Origin: a virus
Strand: one strand, 5' to 3'
Length of the DNA stretch: 22,489 bases
Virus record (IMG/VR): IMGVR_UViG_3300047321_000030
Location: 1 to 22,489 of that record
Shown in pieces: positions 8,087-13,839 of the stretch. Below the pieces are notes generated by a model. That model saw only the letters and a list, made by a program, of their open reading frames with translations. It searched no databases and was not told the origin of the DNA. Every line of letters begins with the position of its first letter. The first letter of the stretch is position 1. The position numbers and the translations under genes were made by a program.

Positions 8087-8329
8087 ATGCACCTAGCACA
8101 GTTGATTGCCACGGCGGAGAGTGCGGCTCCGGCCCTGCTCTTCGTCGCCTACTCACTACAGCGCTGGAAATCCGGCATGCGGGAAGCGTGGCGGGACGAA
8201 GCTGAGGCGTACAAGGCACGGGCTACCCGGCTTGACGCGGACGTGTCGATCCTGACCGCTGAGGTTCGCCGACTGAGCGACGAAAACGCCCTTCTACGCA
8301 ACCGGATCGAAGACCTACTAGCACGCTAG
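8087..8329 (+). CDS. Small membrane-associated leucine-zipper protein
   Basis: An 80-residue protein in two parts. Residues about 3-26 form a hydrophobic helix (APALLFVAYSL) that may insert in or lie on a membrane. Residues 49-78 form a textbook leucine zipper: leucines at 49, 56, 63, 70 and 77, with V53, V60, N67 and I74 at the a positions, so a parallel dimer is likely. It starts 9 bp after the preceding stop with TAGGAA as ribosome site and is followed by palindrome copy 4. Because it lies between tail genes it could be a tail-tip part. A holin-like or spanin-like membrane role is another option. No family was recognised. Confidence 0.6.
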   Translation: MHLAQLIATAESAAPALLFVAYSLQRWKSGMREAWRDEAEAYKARATRLDADVSILTAEVRRLSDENALLRNRIEDLLAR

Positions 8330-8353
8330 GGACCTACTCAATTGAGTGGGTCC
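8330..8353. promoter_or_regulatory. Operator-like palindrome, copy 4
   Basis: A 24-bp copy centred between 8341 and 8342 with GG/CC flanks and one change, G for A at 8348. In a + strand RNA hairpin this change gives a U-G pair, so the stem would be kept. It begins directly after the stop of the leucine-zipper gene and ends 13 bp before the tail fibre start. Confidence 0.75.
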
Positions 8354-8366
8354 TGAGGGAGGCACC

Positions 8367-9758
8367 ATGACCACCTATGCCCTACCGGCTGCCATCCCGA
8401 CCGTTCGGGTTCACGGCACCTACGTTGGCCCGGACGGAAGCCCGCTAGCCGGTTCTGTCACCTTCTCCGGCCCTGGGCTACTGACCTTCGCCGGTTCTGA
8501 TCTCTTCGTCGCTGGCCCGGTCGTGGCGAAGCTAGACGCGAACGGTCACTTTGAGGTGATCCTTCCGGCGACTGACTACGCGGACATGAACCCCAACGGT
8601 TGGTCCTGGACCGTGAAGGAAAACCTCACCGGGGTTACCGGGTCGCGCACTTACCCGCTTCTACTGACGTCCGGCATGGGGGAGATTGACCTAGCGGACG
8701 TCGCTCCGACCGATCCGGCCCCGCCTGTCTACACGCCCGTTCCGGGGCTCAGTGCGTACGAAGTTGCCGTGTCGGATGGCTTCGTTGGTACTGAGGTTCA
8801 GTGGCTTGCGTCGCTCAAGGGTGACCCGGGCGTAGTGACCACGGTCAACGGCAAGACCGGTTCTTCTGTCACGCTGGCCGCTTCTGACGTCGGGGCTATG
8901 CCTGCTACGAACACCGGAATTGCGGTTACGGGTGCAGCGGGCGGATACCGCTCATTCAACTTGCAGACTGCCGGTGTGAACCGCTGGCAAATTCAGGTGG
9001 ACGACGGGGCGGAGACCGGAAGCGGCACGGGATCTAACTTCCGGCTGAGCGCGCGGGATGACGCGGGAGCGTTCAAGTACACGGTCCTTTACGCGGACCG
9101 GGCTACGGGTGCGCTGGCAGTCAACACCACCCTTCCGGTTACTTCGTCCAAGCTCAGCGTTGCGGGTGCGTTCGCTCTCAAGAATGTCGGTGCTCCGACC
9201 GTAGACGCGAACAGTGTTCAGCTCTACTCGAATGCGGGTACGGCGTGGGCTGTACGCAGCGACGGAAAGACAGTTGCGCTAGGCACGGGCATTGCAGCCG
9301 CTAGCACGTCTTCGGGCGCGTACGTGGGGCAGTACCGGGACGGCGCGATACCGGGAACCCTTGAGCGGTGGGACGGGTCCGCGTGGCAGGTGTATGACAC
9401 GGGTTGGGTGGCGCTCCCTATGCCCACGGGCTATGTGTGGTTCAGCACGAACGCTCCCGCGCTGTCGATTCGCCGGACGGGCACCTTTGTTCAGCTACGT
9501 GGCCGGATCACGCGGAGTGCGGGCAACATTCCGGCAGCCGAGACGCTTACCGCGCTTATCCCCGTGGGCTTCCGTCCGGCGGGTCCGTCCGGTGGCTATG
9601 TGGAGTCTCAGTGCTCCACTAGCGCTGTCGCTCCGGCGTACACGGGAACCGTTCGAGCGGAAATCCGCACTACCGGAGATTTCATCATCGGTAGCGGCGT
9701 GGCCCTGGGGTCTAACTGGATCGGCTTTGGCGGCGGAACTAACTGGACCACTGACTAG
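8367..9758 (+). CDS. Tail fibre / receptor-binding protein
   Basis: A 463-residue protein. The N-terminal domain (about 1-115) has strands with a PDGSPLAGSVTFSGPG motif typical of a fibre attachment domain. At about 129-153 it has SAYEVAVSDGFVGTEVQWLA followed by a short collagen-like GDPG, a signature of actinophage and other fibre proteins. Next comes VNGKTGSSVTLAASDVGA, also frequent in fibres. The middle part looks like a trimeric beta fibre and the C-terminal 120 residues (VWFSTNAPALSIRRTG onward) a globular receptor-binding tip. I chose the ATG at 8367 with GAGGGAGG upstream; an in-frame GTG at 8346 lies inside the palindrome. A hairpin follows the stop. Confidence 0.8.
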   Translation: MTTYALPAAIPTVRVHGTYVGPDGSPLAGSVTFSGPGLLTFAGSDLFVAGPVVAKLDANGHFEVILPATDYADMNPNGWSWTVKENLTGVTGSRTYPLLLTSGMGEIDLADVAPTDPAPPVYTPVPGLSAYEVAVSDGFVGTEVQWLASLKGDPGVVTTVNGKTGSSVTLAASDVGAMPATNTGIAVTGAAGGYRSFNLQTAGVNRWQIQVDDGAETGSGTGSNFRLSARDDAGAFKYTVLYADRATGALAVNTTLPVTSSKLSVAGAFALKNVGAPTVDANSVQLYSNAGTAWAVRSDGKTVALGTGIAAASTSSGAYVGQYRDGAIPGTLERWDGSAWQVYDTGWVALPMPTGYVWFSTNAPALSIRRTGTFVQLRGRITRSAGNIPAAETLTALIPVGFRPAGPSGGYVESQCSTSAVAPAYTGTVRAEIRTTGDFIIGSGVALGSNWIGFGGGTNWTTD

Positions 9759-9765
9759 CAGTATC

Positions 9766-9789
9766 GCCCCGCCCATTCCCGGGCGGGGC
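9766..9789 (+). terminator. Hairpin after the tail fibre gene
   Basis: A 9-bp perfect stem, GCCCCGCCC (9766-9774) with GGGCGGGGC (9781-9789), and a 6-base loop. No T-run follows, only TCC. It sits between the tail fibre stop and the ribosome site of the endolysin gene and may end or reduce tail transcription, or protect the 3' end. Confidence 0.6.
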
Positions 9790-9809
9790 TCCATAGGAGG
9801 GGATTTCGC

Positions 9810-10652
9810 ATGACCGTTTCTGGTATTGACGTTGCGTCGTATCAGTCGAGCACGTACAGCACTGCGGGGCTGTCCTTCGTCTTCGTGAAGGCGACGGAGA
9901 ACACCGGATACGTCAACCCGAAGTACGGGGCTCAGGTGGCTCACGGCCGGTCCGCTGGGCTAGTCGTGGGGCATTACCACTTCGCGCACCACGGCAACGC
10001 TGAGGCTCAGGCCGATTACTTCCTAGCGCACGCTCAGCTAAAGCCGGGCGACATCATCGCGTATGACTGGGAAGAGGCGAAGACCACTCAGGCTGACCGA
10101 GACGCGTGGATCAAGCGCGTAAAGGCGAAGGCTCCGACCTACCGGGTTGTCCTGTACTGCAACAAGTCGTTTTGGAAGTCGCGGGACAGCGAGAATTACG
10201 CGGCGGATGGCCTATGGATCGCCGATCCGAACAGTCCCGCCGGTCACCCGGACGTAACTCACCCGTGGGTGTTCCACCAGTACAGCGAAGCGGGCGGCAT
10301 TGATCACGACGTCGCTAACTTCTCCAGCCTGGGGGCGCTCAAGGCGTGGGCTACTGCGCTGATCCCGAAGCCGAAGCCGCCCGTAAAGGCTCCGGCGAAG
10401 CCGTCCTATCAGCCGTTCCCGGGTGCTGCCTGGTTCTCTAAGGGCCGGAAGTCGCCGATCGTGCTAGCCATGCACAAGCGGCTGATTGCCGTTGGCTGCG
10501 GCCGGTACAAGTCCAGTGCGGGCGCGGACGTGATCGGTTCCGGTGACGTCGCGTCGTATGAGGCGTGGCAGCGCAAGTGCGGTTACAAGGGTGCTGCTGC
10601 GAAGTGGCCGCCCGGCAAGTCCACGTGGGACAAGCTCAAGGTCCCGCGCTAA
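9810..10652 (+). CDS. Endolysin, GH25 N-acetylmuramidase
   Basis: A 280-residue lysin. Residues 1 to about 185 form a GH25 (Chalaropsis-type lysozyme) domain: GIDVASYQ with D7 at the N-terminus, FVFVKATENTGYVNP, GHYHFAH, and the catalytic IIAYDWEE with D86 and E88. A Pro/Lys-rich linker (about 190-205) joins a C-terminal domain of about 75 residues (PFPGAAWFSKGRKSPIVLAMHKRL) that resembles a peptidoglycan-binding module. The enzyme cuts the sugar chain of the host wall at lysis. It has no signal peptide, so it needs the holin. The start ATG has a strong AGGAGG at 9795-9800. The probable holin gene is 52 bp downstream. Confidence 0.9.
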   Translation: MTVSGIDVASYQSSTYSTAGLSFVFVKATENTGYVNPKYGAQVAHGRSAGLVVGHYHFAHHGNAEAQADYFLAHAQLKPGDIIAYDWEEAKTTQADRDAWIKRVKAKAPTYRVVLYCNKSFWKSRDSENYAADGLWIADPNSPAGHPDVTHPWVFHQYSEAGGIDHDVANFSSLGALKAWATALIPKPKPPVKAPAKPSYQPFPGAAWFSKGRKSPIVLAMHKRLIAVGCGRYKSSAGADVIGSGDVASYEAWQRKCGYKGAAAKWPPGKSTWDKLKVPR

Positions 10653-10704
10653 CAGGCCGTGACGTTTGCCACGGGTGTTGTGTCCGTTTTAGGGGCATGC
10701 GCCC

Positions 10705-10947
10705 GTGGCCGGCGTCTGGCCCAATCTCACGGAGCGTGACAAATTGAAGGCTTGGACGAAGGCGCACGCAACCCGGCTTTACGCGGTGCTGTCCGTGGCC
10801 GTGGTGGTGTTCGCGCACTACCGGCCCGGGGTTCCTGTGGACGCGGTGCTTACCGGCGCGGGTGCGCTGCTAGGTGTCGGCGAGGCTGCCCAGCGTGCGG
10901 CGAAGAATGCGGCGAAGGCCGTTCCCGTGGCGAAGCGAAAGCGGTAG
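10705..10947 (+). CDS. Probable holin
   Basis: An 80-residue protein with two hydrophobic segments: about residues 24-40 (LYAVLSVAVVVFAHY) and about 45-62 (VPVDAVLTGAGALLGVG), then a positively charged tail ending in KAVPVAKRKR. Small size, two membrane segments, a charged C-terminus and the place right after the endolysin fit a holin that opens the membrane for the lysin. The GTG at 10705 has AGGGG nine bases upstream; a TTG at 10744 with GGAG upstream is an alternative shorter start. The stop codon's last base is the first base of an early promoter-like motif. No family motif proves the holin role. Confidence 0.6.
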   Translation: MAGVWPNLTERDKLKAWTKAHATRLYAVLSVAVVVFAHYRPGVPVDAVLTGAGALLGVGEAAQRAAKNAAKAVPVAKRKR

Positions 10948-10970
10948 GCAATCGACTCCCTAGCCCCTAA
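10947..10970 (+). promoter_or_regulatory. Early promoter-like motif, copy 1 (dNMP kinase operon)
   Basis: The core GGCAATCGACTCCCT (10947-10961) is followed by AGCCCCTAA, a run shared with copies at 13779 and 14961. It lies 31 bp ahead of the dNMP kinase start. CTCCCTAGCC (10956-10965) pairs perfectly with GGCTAGGGAG (10982-10991), which holds the kinase ribosome site. Repetition ahead of five early operons suggests a phage early promoter; this is inference. Confidence 0.6.
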
Positions 10971-11001
10971 TTGAGAACACCGGCTAGGGAGAGAAGGCCG
11001 A

Positions 11002-11580
11002 ATGCCCCAACACATCGCGCTTATGGGCCGCATGCGGAGCGGTAAAGACACCGTGGCACTTCGCCTATGCGCGGAGCACGCCTATACCCGGATCGCATTC
11101 GCCGACCCGCTCAAGACAATGGCCCTGGCCCTAGACCCGATCATGGAATCGGATAGGTTCGGCGGTACCTACCGGCTCAGTGACATTCTCGCCGAAGAGA
11201 CCGAAGGCGACCCGTGGGAGTACGCGAAGGACAACTACCCGGAAGTACGCCGGACGCTACAGCGATTGGGCCAGTCTCAGCGCGCACTAGATCCGGACTA
11301 CTGGATTCGGCTACTGCTGCCGAAGGTGGACAACGCCGATAAGTGGTCCCTGCCCGTAGTGGTGACTGACGTCCGGTACCGGAACGAAGCCGAAGCTCTC
11401 AAGGCCCGTGGCTTCCGCATGATCCGTGTGGTCCGCCCGGACTCTGTGACGACCGACACACCGGCGGACCGGCATGAGTCCGAAGTGGGGCTAGACCGGT
11501 GGACGCCGGACGCCATGATCCTGAACGCCTTCTCGGTCGCTGAGCTGCATAGACGCGTAGACGAACTAGTCGGCAAGTAG
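11002..11580 (+). CDS. Deoxynucleoside monophosphate kinase
   Basis: A 192-residue kinase of the phage dNMP kinase type (T4 gp1-like). The P-loop GRMRSGKDT is at residues 9-17 with K15 as the key lysine. It is followed by the family's FADPLK, a WIRLLL segment and VVVTDVRYRNEAEALK, in which the Asp-Val-Arg-(Tyr/Phe)-x-Asn-Glu pattern is characteristic. It would phosphorylate dNMPs to dNDPs to feed phage DNA synthesis in the cytoplasm. It is the first gene after the lysis genes and begins the early region, behind an early promoter-like motif. AGGGAG and GAAGG lie upstream of the ATG. A clear terminator follows. Confidence 0.85.
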   Translation: MPQHIALMGRMRSGKDTVALRLCAEHAYTRIAFADPLKTMALALDPIMESDRFGGTYRLSDILAEETEGDPWEYAKDNYPEVRRTLQRLGQSQRALDPDYWIRLLLPKVDNADKWSLPVVVTDVRYRNEAEALKARGFRMIRVVRPDSVTTDTPADRHESEVGLDRWTPDAMILNAFSVAELHRRVDELVGK

Positions 11581-11590
11581 CTAGACCAGT

Positions 11591-11621
11591 GCCCCTCACC
11601 CCTCACCGGGTGGGGGGCTTT
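11591..11621 (+). terminator. Rho-independent terminator after the dNMP kinase gene
   Basis: An 11-bp stem with one G-U pair: GCCCCTCACCC (11591-11601) with GGGTGGGGGGC (11608-11618), a 6-base loop, then TTTCGTCGTT. It should end kinase transcription, so the next gene needs its own promoter. Confidence 0.8.
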
Positions 11622-11633
11622 CGTCGTTGACTG

Positions 11634-11653
11634 ACCTACTCAATTGAGTACGT
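11634..11653. promoter_or_regulatory. Operator-like palindrome, copy 5
   Basis: A 20-bp copy centred between 11643 and 11644 with one change, C for G at 11651, which gives a C-C mismatch between arms. It lies just after the kinase terminator and 73 bp before the next gene start. No copy of the early promoter motif is seen in this gap, so the promoter here must be of another kind. Confidence 0.7.
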
Positions 11654-11726
11654 GGCTTGCGGGGCACCTACGAACGTGCGTAGGTTCCTCATTGCAAGCA
11701 CACGACAGCGACGAAGGGGCGGGATC

Positions 11727-13037
11727 ATGGACGCGAAGGTCTGGGAGATCATCACGGCGGGCGACGCGGACGAGTGGCACGCCTTCCCCGAAGGGTTCAA
11801 CACGCTGTGCTCCCCGGACCTTCTGTCCCAGGGTGCGGAGCGCTTCACGGCAGATGAGATGTTCTCCTCGGAATCGTCTGCGGAGGTCTGCCCGGAGTGC
11901 TACAGTAAGCCTCGCAAGTCCACCACGAAGCACAAGCCGAAGGGCAAGACCATGGCAGCGAAGAGCACCGCGACCGACACGGCCACCGCTGAGGTCAAGT
12001 ACGACGTCACGAAGCCCGAAGGCAAGGCGGCCCTTGAGACCATTGCCGCCAACGCTGAGCGCATCCTGAGCCTACGCGCTGAGGACAACGAAGAGGCCGT
12101 TAAGGCCCTGTTCGCCGAGACGGACGAGATGATCAAGCGGCTGTCCGGCAAGGGTGTTGCCGCCTTCCGGGCCACGGCTAAGAAGCAGGTTTCGGACGCG
12201 CTCGACGCGGAGATCGTGAAGCCGTCCACGGAGATTGCCCTTCCGACCGACTACCGGGAGATTGAGGGTGTCTCCGCGCTGGTGGACGAAGGCGCGAAGA
12301 AGATCCGCGAGGGTATCAAGGTCGGGCTCAAGATGGTGGACCTTGCCCGCTCCGTGGGGGAGATTCAGCTTGCCCAGCGGCTCAAGATCATCGACCCGAA
12401 GACCGGGCTGCCGGACCTGAACGCCGAGACGAAGCCCGCTAAGGACTCTTCGAAGGACACCTACGGCATTGTCCTGTCGGAGATCGCGGCGGACGACGTA
12501 GACGCGAAGGCAATGCACGCGTCCATTCAGAAGGCCACTCAGAACCGGCGCTCGGATGTCCTGGTCAAGTTCCTTCGGGACCTTGAGACCGTTCAGACTC
12601 CGGATGAGATCCGGTCCCTGTTCCCGACCATTCAGCTTGCGGACGAGAAGGGGGCCGAAGAGTCCTACACGGAAGCCGTGTACGCCCTGTACGCGGAGAA
12701 GGGTGTCACGCTGCCCCGGAAGGGTCGCACGGAGCTTGCGGCGGAAGCGGCGCGTGAGAAGGCCGCTAAGGCGAAGGCTGCCCTTGAGGCGGCGGACAAG
12801 CCCAGCGAGGGTGACAGCGAGGGTGGCGAGGGTGCGGGAGAAGGCGCGGCTGAGGCTGCCCCGGTGGACCCGATCGAGTACGCAACGGCCTACATCACGA
12901 AGCTGACGAAGGCCAACAAGGGTTTGAAGGTGGACGTCTTCGGCAAGCTGGACGACGAAGACAAGTCCAAGACGCTGGACGCGCTGAACGCTCAGCTTGG
13001 CACGATCAAGGCCCTGATTGCGGAACTGAGCGTGTGA
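11727..13037 (+). CDS. Unknown early protein, acidic and helical, with possible internal start
   Basis: A 436-residue protein with three parts. Residues 1-75 hold W-H-A-F-P-E-G-F-x-T-L-C and later CPEC, a possible zinc-binding mini-domain, ending in a basic linker (KPRKSTTKHKPKGK). Residues about 76-355 are helical. An Ala/Glu/Gly low-complexity stretch (GDSEGGEGAGEGAAEAAP) follows, then a C-terminal helical segment. The ATG at 11727 has GAAGGGG upstream. A second in-frame ATG at 11952 has AAGGG seven bases upstream and would give a 361-residue form without the Cys domain. An earlier in-frame GTG (11652) lies in the palindrome and is unlikely. No family was recognised. Confidence 0.65.
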   Translation: MDAKVWEIITAGDADEWHAFPEGFNTLCSPDLLSQGAERFTADEMFSSESSAEVCPECYSKPRKSTTKHKPKGKTMAAKSTATDTATAEVKYDVTKPEGKAALETIAANAERILSLRAEDNEEAVKALFAETDEMIKRLSGKGVAAFRATAKKQVSDALDAEIVKPSTEIALPTDYREIEGVSALVDEGAKKIREGIKVGLKMVDLARSVGEIQLAQRLKIIDPKTGLPDLNAETKPAKDSSKDTYGIVLSEIAADDVDAKAMHASIQKATQNRRSDVLVKFLRDLETVQTPDEIRSLFPTIQLADEKGAEESYTEAVYALYAEKGVTLPRKGRTELAAEAAREKAAKAKAALEAADKPSEGDSEGGEGAGEGAAEAAPVDPIEYATAYITKLTKANKGLKVDVFGKLDDEDKSKTLDALNAQLGTIKALIAELSV

Positions 13038-13056
13038 CCTGCTCAATTGAGTAGGT
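13037..13056. promoter_or_regulatory. Operator-like palindrome, copy 6
   Basis: A 20-bp copy centred between 13046 and 13047 with one change, G for A at 13041, which keeps a G-U pair in a + strand RNA hairpin. Its first base is the last base of the preceding stop codon. It is eight bases before an early promoter-like motif, so a bound protein could block RNA polymerase there. Confidence 0.75.
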
Positions 13057-13064
13057 GAGCGGCA

Positions 13065-13079
13065 GGCAATCGACTCACT
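13065..13079 (+). promoter_or_regulatory. Early promoter-like motif, copy 2
   Basis: A perfect match to the 15-bp core GGCAATCGACTCACT. Unlike three other copies, it is not followed by AGCCCCTAA but by a GC-rich hairpin three bases on. It lies 59 bp ahead of the 99-aa gene. Confidence 0.6.
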
Positions 13080-13081
13080 CG

Positions 13082-13110
13082 ACGGCCCCGGGGCCAGACT
13101 CCGGGGCCGT
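13082..13110 (+). terminator. Hairpin between promoter-like motif and 99-aa gene
   Basis: A perfect 10-bp stem, ACGGCCCCGG (13082-13091) with CCGGGGCCGT (13101-13110), and a 9-base loop, followed by TCCC but no T-run. It could be the terminator of the preceding gene or a leader hairpin/attenuator for the next one, since the promoter-like motif lies upstream of it. Confidence 0.6.
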
Positions 13111-13138
13111 TCCCATAGGCAGACACAAGGGAGACACC

Positions 13139-13438
13139 ATGAGCGCCGACACCACTAGCCGGATTTACGCCCTTCTCGGCAACGACAACCCCAACACCGG
13201 GGGCACGATCGGGGAGTCATGCCCGCTGAATTCCCTTGCCGACTTCGAGAGTGCGGCCCGGCGGATGCTGGGGGACCTTACCGAAGTAACCGGCGCTGAG
13301 CTTGACGGGTGCGATTGGGTGGAGTTGTTCTCCGACATGATCGAAGAGTCCCGCGTGTGGATGGCTGCCTTCGCTGAGACCCTTCCGCCGCTCACCCGTG
13401 AGACCTGGGCAGCGATGGATAAGGCGCGGTTCGCGTGA
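13139..13438 (+). CDS. Small acidic early protein, unknown
   Basis: A 99-residue protein beginning MSADTTSRIYALLGNDNPN. It has about 17 acidic and 7 basic residues, so it carries a clear net negative charge, and is mostly helical after residue 30 (ADFESAARRMLGDLTEVTG, then ELFSDMIEESRVWMAAFAETL). The ATG at 13139 has AAGGGAG upstream; an in-frame GTG at 13055 lies in the palindrome and would put the promoter and hairpin in the gene, so it is rejected. The stop overlaps the next start by four bases (GTGA). No family was recognised. Small acidic early phage proteins are often host-takeover or anti-restriction factors, but nothing here shows that. Confidence 0.6.
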   Translation: MSADTTSRIYALLGNDNPNTGGTIGESCPLNSLADFESAARRMLGDLTEVTGAELDGCDWVELFSDMIEESRVWMAAFAETLPPLTRETWAAMDKARFA

Positions 13439-13593
13439 CCGACGTTCCGTGCTGCCTGTGCGGCGTGCGGAAGCCGGATGCCGAGATGTTCGAGTGCCTA
13501 GGTCAGTTCATATGCGACGGGCACGAACCCGAAGACGTACAGGCGCACGTGTCGTTCAAGCTCTTCGGCAAGCTACCGCCTAGGAAGCGCTGA
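13435..13593 (+). CDS. 52-aa Cys-rich protein, probable zinc finger
   Basis: A 52-residue protein read from GTG at 13435, overlapping the previous stop by four bases, so it is probably translated by coupling. Cysteines at 6, 7, 9, 21 and 27 and a histidine at 30 (PCCLCGVRKP, then FECLGQFICDGH) form a plausible zinc site of C-x2-C ... C-x5-C-x2-H type. The C-terminus is basic (KLPPRKR). It could bind nucleic acid or a host protein. It is too short for confident family assignment. A strong terminator starts 22 bp after its stop. Confidence 0.55.
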   Translation: MTDVPCCLCGVRKPDAEMFECLGQFICDGHEPEDVQAHVSFKLFGKLPPRKR

Positions 13594-13614
13594 GCGTCCC
13601 TCTCCGCCCCTCAT

Positions 13615-13651
13615 AGCCCCGTTCGGCCCCAGTGGTCGGGCGGGGCTTTTT
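13615..13651 (+). terminator. Rho-independent terminator
   Basis: The stem AGCCCCG (13615-13621) pairs with CGGGGCT (13641-13647), with a smaller inner pairing possible, followed by five T's (13647-13651). It ends the operon of the 99-aa and 52-aa genes. It is the clearest terminator in the window. Confidence 0.85.
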
Positions 13652-13777
13652 CATGCCCTCAGCGGGCCGCACAGTGACGAAGTGACGTAGTGACTATTAC
13701 TTGGGAACCACTCATAGAACAGATACAAGCCATGTAGAGCCCACCGGAAGCGTGCGCCACCGCGTCACTTCGTCACC
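13652..13777. other. Non-coding region with octamer repeats, inverted repeat and AT-rich centre
   Basis: Three tandem octamers, AGTGACGA, AGTGACGT and AGTGACTA, lie at 13673-13696. Fourteen bases, GTGACGAAGTGACG (13674-13687), recur as a perfect inverted copy at 13763-13776. The 49 bases at 13689-13737 are about 59% A+T (29 of 49), in contrast to the GC-rich surroundings. A host-type promoter is possible inside (TTGGGA at 13701, 17-bp spacer, TACAAG at 13724). No gene is visible. The layout of iterons plus an AT-rich stretch is seen in replication origins and partition or repressor sites; the role here is inference. Confidence 0.6.
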
Positions 13778-13778
13778 G

Positions 13779-13808
13779 GGCAACTGACTCCCTAGCCCCT
13801 AAGTGAGA
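13779..13808 (+). promoter_or_regulatory. Early promoter-like motif, copy 3 (exonuclease operon)
   Basis: GGCAACTGACTCCCT (13779-13793) differs from copy 1 at two bases and continues with AGCCCCTAAGTGAGA. It starts two bases after the inverted repeat of the non-coding region and 61 bp before the exonuclease start. CTCCCTAG (13788-13795) pairs with CTAGGGAG (13823-13830), the exonuclease ribosome site. Confidence 0.6.
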
Positions 13809-13839
13809 CCAACACACGGAGCCTAGGGAGGCACCACGG

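Noticed and set aside
10657-10674. Possible small hairpin CCGTG/CACGG between the endolysin and holin genes
   Set aside because: The stem is only five bases with an eight-base loop, too weak to call a terminator.
12072-13046. A 324-codon open frame on the - strand opposite the 436-aa gene
   Set aside because: It mirrors a GC-rich gene with clear ribosome site on the + strand, gives an Arg/Leu-rich protein without recognisable features, and no - strand promoter or ribosome site is seen.
13689-13737. Attachment site (attP) in the AT-rich stretch before the exonuclease gene
   Set aside because: Serine-integrase attP sites usually lie beside the integrase gene, and none is present here; the repeats fit an origin or operator better.
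13674-13776. CRISPR-like repeats
   Set aside because: The repeats are 8-bp tandem and a single inverted pair, with no regular spacers and no cas genes.
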